This document shows positions 57,402-64,000 of a DNA stretch of 64,000 nucleotides, piece after piece. Position 1 is the stretch's first letter. Every line of letters begins with the position of its first letter. This stretch comes from Tieghemostelium lacteum (lineage: Eukaryota; Evosea; Eumycetozoa; Dictyosteliales; Raperosteliaceae): contig LODT01000020.1 in NCBI GenBank assembly GCA_001606155.1, positions 248,001 through 312,000 of the forward strand, written 5' to 3'. The translations under genes were made by a program, and so were the position numbers. The notes beneath the pieces are model-generated. The model did not search any database. It saw only the letters and a list, made by a program, of their open reading frames with translations, and was not told where the DNA came from.

Positions 57402-57946
57402 GTATCAATTTGGTTTTAGATATGGATATTTAAATTTGAAAGTTCTTGGTAATCATTTAATTATAATTAACATTGTGGCAATTGGTGTTGCCTGTTTGGG
57501 TTATTGGAGTAGTCCAATAGTATTCCCATTAATGTTTAAAAGTATATTTAAATTCTCAAGATTTCTTATTTCAACATATCTATCTCTGGTTTAACTTGCT
57601 TTTTGGTCTGACTAATTGTTTTCTAGGTCTATTTGGAATTTGACTAAGGTTGTTTATGGTCTGGTTGATCTACCTCTTTTGTAATATACTCAATTTAAAA
57701 TAAAGAATTATTATTGTTGTAACTTTAAACCTTAATTTGATATTTATTGTTTGTTTTACTTCATTTTTCTTTTCGATTGATTGTAAATGATTCAGATTTA
57801 TTTTTTTTTTTTGCTGAAATATAAATATCTTAATCAAAACATGAGGAATTATGACAAAAATAAATCAAAGAAAAGGGAGATATTCTTCTGATGGTCCTTT
57901 TGAAAAAGAAAAAAAAAACAATTCACTCTAGTTTATTCTTTGATCG
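57402..57946. other. Intergenic before the IP3-receptor-like gene
   Basis: 3' end of the acidic protein gene and the promoter of the next gene. An open plus-strand stretch to 57594 has a hydrophobic segment (HLIIINIVAIGVACLGYW) but starts in another frame inside the preceding gene. No splice join that keeps frame was found, so it is not called. Confidence 0.5.
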
Positions 57947-60900
57947 ATGGAAGAGAACAAACAACCACTTAAAACAGGTGATCGTATTTCTTTTTCAATT
58001 GATAGTATAGAATTTCAACGTGAATGTTTTCTAAGTGTAGTTGAATTAGATGCCAACACCAACACAAACAGTTCAAATAAAAAAAATGATAAAACATTAG
58101 TTTCACAGGCTACACTATCAAATTTAGCACAAACTGGTATCGGTCAATCACCTACAGGATCACCAACCATTCAAAATAGTAAATCTAAACAGTGTCATTC
58201 TTTCCTCAACTTTAAGAGAAATAAAGATTCAGTTTTTCTCATCTTTAAAGAACAAAATCTTGAAACGAAAAAAACAAAAAACAGATTTGAAAATGAGGAT
58301 CAAGATGATGACGATGACGATGATAATGATAATATAAATAATAGTAAAGAGACAAAAGATATAAAAGAAAAAGATAATAATTTAAGTACACCAATAAAAG
58401 AAGAAACTCCAATTATACCGACTCTAGATGATAATAGAGTATCACCAAATTCACCTAATGTAATATTACCTATTCAACCATCAACTGGTACTGAAACTTT
58501 ACAAGTGGAGATTGAAGGTGATGATCCAACTCTCAACAAAGTACCTGATAAGAAAAAGAAAAATCTCTTATTTGGTATAAAGAAGATGTTGCATGTACCC
58601 ATGCCAAACCAAAGTTTACAAGTACAACAATCTATGGAAATTAGTAAAAGAAGATCAATGGAAACTAATATAAATGAAATTCCAATGACTACTATACCAC
58701 CAACACCACCACCAACTACACCTTCTACACCACCAACTTCGAACCCATCACCTCAACAACAAATTCAACAGACACCATCACAGGTCTCTGAATCAGTTTC
58801 CCAATCACCAGTACTAACTACTCCTATACCAGTGTCTCCATCTTCACCTACTGGTGCTGATGTTCAAGTTAGAAAGATTAGAAGAAAAACATCAGAACAT
58901 AAAAGTGGTGATCTCATTCACTATCAAGAAAAAGTATTTTTCCAAAATTTCAATGGAAAATACCTTGGTATTGTAAATGATCAAAATAACCAGACTTTTG
59001 TTCTAAGAGATGAACTTGATGAAGATTGTTACTTTTTATTTACTAGTAACTATCAAGATCATGGTCCAGTACTGAACAATGATACCATTTTGATCTCTCA
59101 TATAGTGGATTCGGAAATGAATTTTCTAGAGTTGGTCTACACTGATACCTCTGTAAAAGTAAATTTTAAAGACTATGGTGAACCAATGAAAATTAATTTA
59201 TCCAATGATATCTCAGTTGAGATCAATGCCATTTCAGAAAATGAGCATATACTGATATCACATAGAGATGCTGGTTACATTTCTGTCGTTGAAGAGGGTA
59301 CCAAATTACTATTTACCAATAAGAATAAGGTAACTTTGGATCTCTACGATTCACTTTTTGAATTGGTTAAAGTAACCAAAGACAACTTGGTATCTGATCA
59401 GGATGAGGATTTAATATTTGCTCTAAAATCATGTAAAGCAAAAATGTATCTTTCCATCCAGGATTCCAATGATATAAACAATAACCCTGTAATTCTAGTT
59501 GACAACTACAAGAGTAAATCATCCAAATTCAAGTTTATTCCAAGACCAGATTCATCAGATCAGTCTATAATATACAGCACCAAAACACTATTTTACAATC
59601 AACATTACTATATTCAGTCACTAAGTGATCAATATCTTCATTTTCAACCTACCTTGGAGTCATCTAATGTTTGTATTATTCAATTATAAATTATGAATTT
59701 AAACTAACTCTTTTATTTATAGTTTGTAGGTCATACCCAACAATTGAAATTTGATGATTTTCAAATTAAACAACCACCTTTTGAATCATTTGATAAATGT
59801 AAGAATTTAATTGCCAAAATTGATGAACTTCGTAGTATGAGAGAAGAGGGTGAGATTAAACAACAGGTTGTTGATATTATGAAGTTTTGTGCATCTTGTA
59901 AGAGTCCTGGTGAAATGAGTCTGCTTAAAAATGTTTTGTTAAAAAACACAGAAGGCATACTTCAACTCTTTAATCATGCCAACAAAAACAGTCAGACAAA
60001 GGTAATCATTCAAATTTATAAGTTCCTGTCAATGATGTCTAAGGATAGTGCCAAATATGGATCATTGATAATGAACTATTTCCATTCATTTCGAAATGTT
60101 TTGAAACCTTCCAATAGAATTAAAATCTATTTTATAAAGGTTTTGATATCTATCTATAGTAATCATCGTGTACTGTTAGAGACATTAACATCATCTAGAA
60201 TATCAGAGTTTCTGGATATACTCAATGGAACTGAAAAAGAGGATAGATATCTTCCATTACAATTAGAGGTTATCAAACTACTCAATAGTCTCTGTGTATG
60301 TGACAATATCTTGATTCCAAAAAATCAACAGATAATAACTAGACTACTTCAAAGTCGACCTAAGAGTCAAGAATTATTTTTGGATTTCAAGATTGAAAAG
60401 TTGGTTGACCAGATTCCAATACCACAAAACAATCCAAAAGATGCTTCAGAAGACTCCGATGTCTATTCTGATGATTCAGATGAATTTGAAGGAATTTTTC
60501 ATTTCATTAACTTTAAGAAAGTCTTCTTTTATGGTAGTAACAAAAACTATTCTCTAAAGTTCTTAATTGGAGGTGAAACAGAACTAGATTCCTCGGATCC
60601 AGATGATGACAAAATGGCCAGAGAAAAGGAATTTGCTAAACAGTCATTGTTATTATATTGTAATTTAATATCAGGTGGAGTTGATGGACCTGCCATTCTA
60701 ACTAAAAAAGGATTAACACTTGACAATTGTAAAGGTATAATTGATTCCAGTCTAGTACATAGTAGATACAAAAGTGCATTTCTTTACTTTATGAATATGT
60801 TCCCTATCCCAATGAAAAATGATCACTATCTAGATATCAATTACCAATTCAATGGAAATAGTGTTGGTTTAACTTCTAGAATAGAAAAAGTTATGAGTAA

Positions 60901-63900
60901 ACTAAAACCAAAGGATAAAGTACCTCATGTACACCCTCTATCCTACAAAAGAGTGGATATTGTTACTTATGAGTACTGTGATTATTGTACCAGATCCATA
61001 AGAGGTCATTCAACTAAAAGTTATGTATGTATTAAATGTGAATTTGTTCTCTGTGATCGATGTTTCCAGGTATCAAAATCTAAAGTTGATACTAGTCCCC
61101 CCAAACCAATGAAACCATATATGGTATTAGACAACATACACAGTCACCCACTATACAAAGTAGATGAACATAATAACTACTATGGTAATGAAATGAGATG
61201 TGATATATGTAGTCACACTTCATTTAATGGATATCATTGTGATAAATGTCAATATTTTGATATTTGTAATAGATGTTTCGAGTTACATAAAGATGACAGA
61301 CATAATATAGAGCCCTATAACCATGATTCAGTACTTGTTAATATCACTGAGAAGAAGAATCCATTTTCAACATTCTTCCACACCAGTTACAAAGAAGGTG
61401 ATTTTTATCTACAGGTTTTTAATATTCTAAAGAATAATGATGCTGTTGCATTTTTACCTTTTGTAAGTAATATAAATGTTAATTTATTAAAATAGAGTTT
61501 GAAAGTTGCTAATTATGATAAATACACTAGACCAATCAAGTAATTTCAAATTACTTTAAGAATGGTAATTTTGAAGATTATGAATCCCATGTAAAGTATT
61601 TATATGCAATGAAATATAATAGTAGCTCAGAGTTAATTTCAGAGAAATTATTGACTTTACAACAAAAGAACTTGTATGAAATGTTCTTGAAAGAGAATCC
61701 AGAATCTACAGATCAACAACATTTGGATAATTGGAAGAAGTTCTTTAAGGGGAATAAAGAGTACTATTCCAAGACACTAAGTTGGGAACTCCCAGAATTC
61801 TATTCAGAAAAGGATAATAGAAATTATAAAAAAGAGGAATTCTTTAAATCATTTATCCACTTGTTGAAATCACAGGATATTGAAATTCATTTACTATTAA
61901 AATCACTTACTTCAGCATCTAATGGTCATGACCATAAACTAAAGTTGATTGATGATATTAGAGCTCTGGATAGACTGGTTTCAACTAATACCGCCACTAT
62001 CTTAATTAGAGATCATCATAAGACTTTGGTATCACTATTAAAGTCAGTAGATAACATCTACAAGAATGAAATCAGATATGATATATCATCAGCTGACGAG
62101 AGAATTTTAGAATACTTCTTTTGTAAACTGCAACCACTTGTTATTACTGTTCTCAGATCACTTGGAATTGCTCATGACAATAAGATTGCTATGGAATCTC
62201 TTGCTGAACTATTCCAACATGGTTATGACATTCTATTTAATTTCAAAATTGGATTGTCCTATATGAAACAGAATATTGAATTCCTAATTGAATTCTCAAT
62301 TACCAATGGTAATATAGAAAGGTTCTCCAATCACAAGAAACTTCTTCAAGCCATCAAGAAATATAAGAATTTCCAAGATTCCATTTATATTGATATTCTA
62401 ATATCCTTCATCTTCCTATCAGAACCACATAAACTGGATAGATTCTATCTCCAACTACTCTCAAAAATTGCACATCCATCTAAAGAATCTGCAATTCTGA
62501 AAAATCAAATTATACTCTCCAAGTCCTTCACCAAATTCCAGAGAATGATCTCACATCACTGGATAGTTAGTAAAAACATTATTGTACAATTTCTTAAAAA
62601 GTCATCACCTGATCTCAGAAATATTAATAACAATAACAATAATAATGATACAGGTAAAATATCAACTATTGAAGAAGAGAATAAGATTCACAATACACTA
62701 AGTTTCATGAAATTGTTATCAGCATGTTGTGCAGGTGAATCATCAGAAGCTGAGATGGTAGCTAGAAAATTCATTTCAATGTCAGATTGTGTGGATTTCT
62801 TGGTTGAGCTTTCCAATGACATCATTGATAATGCAGATACACCTGCAAACAAACTGAAATTTGAATTCCAAAAAACCTACATTTTCTTTTTGTATGAAGT
62901 CTATTTCAATACCAAGATTCTATTGAAATTTAATGAAATTCCAAAAAATATTGTAAAGTTGTTTTACAATTTCCATACTCTGATGAATCATCTCTGTTCA
63001 AAATCAGAGAAACTGGTGTCTGATCAGAAATCAACTTTGAAAACCTCTTCTAAAAAGGTACCAAAGTTTGCAAATGCATCAAGTGCATCACTTCAGTTCA
63101 CAAAACCTATTCAGATCAGTCAGGAAATGGTAAGGTTTATGAATGATATGGTGGTTCATTACATGACACCCTTATTGAAGATTCTAAAAATTCATTTGAC
63201 TATGATACAAGAGGAGTCTGTGCCTGTAGAACTTGAAACACAAACTCTTATCAATAATCTAACTAGTGCATTCAGAAATATGATTGTTAAGATCACTCCA
63301 GATGCACCTGAATCTGGAAAACAACAACCTAATAAGAATCAAAACACTTCTAAATCTTCACTTGATGACGATGATGAAGACATGACATTAGATGACTCTG
63401 ACGAAGATTATGACTATCCAGATGTTGACAGTAAATTCAGAGATAAAACTGCAAAATATGATCTGATTGTACTCTTCTGTAATATGGAACCTCGTGATAA
63501 ACATACATTCCTATTACTTTCTAGTGACTGTCTTGAGAAAATGGTGGAATGGGAGATGGATTTAGGATATTCTAGATTTGAAGAAGTCGTAGCAGAGTTA
63601 CTGAGGTCAAATGAGTTTAATGATTTTGTATACATTCCAGAGGTTACCTTTAGTGACAGATTCTCTTACCAGAACTCATCCATTCCCAGAGAGGAAGAGT
63701 ATATTCTCGATGCAATTCAGAGTAAGTTGAGTATCCCTCAGATTGCAAAACTATTGAAATTCTATTTCAAATCACATAACACATTAATGGTATCCAAGTA
63801 CATTGATGTTTTTAATGCTAAACTATCAACAAATGAAAATCCAAAGATTAGATACTATGTCATTGAGACTTTATTCAAGATTCTAAAGCACTCAACAGAT

Positions 63901-64000
63901 GCTATCATCACATCATCTATATTAAAAGTCTTCAACACCATCTTTTTGTCACAGTCTTATCACGATGTCTTGGAGAATATCAAATTCAATTATAAATTGA
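57947..64000 (+). CDS. iplA: IP3-receptor-like channel (IplA type), 5' part, cut by window edge
   Basis: Exons 57947-59668, 59723-61462 and 61531 to the window end, still open; introns are phase 0 (donors GTTTGT and GTAAGT). At least 1,977 residues are visible. Residues 1-105 resemble the N-terminal beta-trefoil start of IP3 receptors (GDRISFSIDSIEF), interrupted by acidic and Ser/Thr/Pro inserts. Residues about 320-590 read as MIR-type beta-trefoil (GDLIHYQEKVFFQNFNGKYLG). At about 750-800, LEVIKLLNSLCVCDNILIPKNQ matches the RIH block 'LLxxLCVCxxxxIPxNQ' of IP3/ryanodine receptors. Two ZZ-like zinc fingers follow (about 993-1022 and 1067-1105; CDICSHTSFNGYHCDKCQYF). Exon 3 is helical RIH-like. 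The pore lies beyond the edge. Dictyostelium iplA mediates agonist-induced calcium release. Confidence 0.78.

Noticed and set aside
57413-57594. Hydrophobic open stretch after the acidic protein gene, possible extra exon
   Set aside because: Every GT/AG pair tried broke the frame; no independent start codon in a good context.
1-64000. Search for transposons, virus-like elements, CRISPR and biosynthetic clusters
   Set aside because: No reverse transcriptase, integrase, transposase, capsid, terminal repeats, spaced repeats, PKS or NRPS signatures seen on either strand.

Overview
The window is nuclear DNA of a dictyostelid social amoeba. The evidence is very AT-rich intergenic DNA, short AT-rich introns with GTATGT/GTAAGT donors, Asn/Gln/Ser homopolymer tracts, mostly TAA stops, and lineage-typical genes: an AprA-type proliferation repressor, an IplA-like IP3 receptor, an LRR-TKL kinase, and F-box/LRR proteins. 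I cannot name the species. All gene models come from reading splice signals and codon phase by eye; every join quoted keeps frame unless stated.

Layout. 1-2928 is gene-free, AT-rich DNA with CA/GT-rich boxes. 2929-11512 (all minus) holds a CRAL-TRIO/Sec14-like protein, an unrecognised secreted protein, an FSH serine hydrolase and an LMBD2 membrane protein. 11800-20495 (all minus) holds an AprA-like secreted protein, a GATA factor and an LRR-TKL kinase. 21181-25273 (plus) holds a makorin RING/CCCH ubiquitin ligase and a probable BAG-domain protein. 25361-29415 (minus) holds a three-repeat Myb protein and protein phosphatase methylesterase 1. 29710-31029 (plus) is a probable GalT/HIT-like protein.

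31913-35480 contains two related small secreted Cys-rich proteins (plus) separated by 2.3 kb without a gene. 35677-47444 is dense: LYRM1-like (minus), Nse4 (plus), an F-box/LRR-type gene with one frameshift (minus), SF3B3 (plus), isopentenyl-diphosphate isomerase (plus), thymidylate kinase (minus), TFIIE-beta (minus) and phosphomevalonate kinase (plus). 47482-51311 (minus) is a six-exon F-box protein. 51947-57401 (plus) holds a Pmp-like beta-helix surface protein, a membrane-anchored M28 peptidase and an unrecognised acidic Pro/Gln-rich protein. 57947 to the right edge (plus) is the 5' part of an IP3-receptor-like channel gene carrying two ZZ-like zinc fingers.

The genes are mostly unrelated in function. 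The exception is the pair of mevalonate-pathway enzymes within 4.3 kb. No transposon, virus-like element, CRISPR array, rRNA or tRNA gene was seen.
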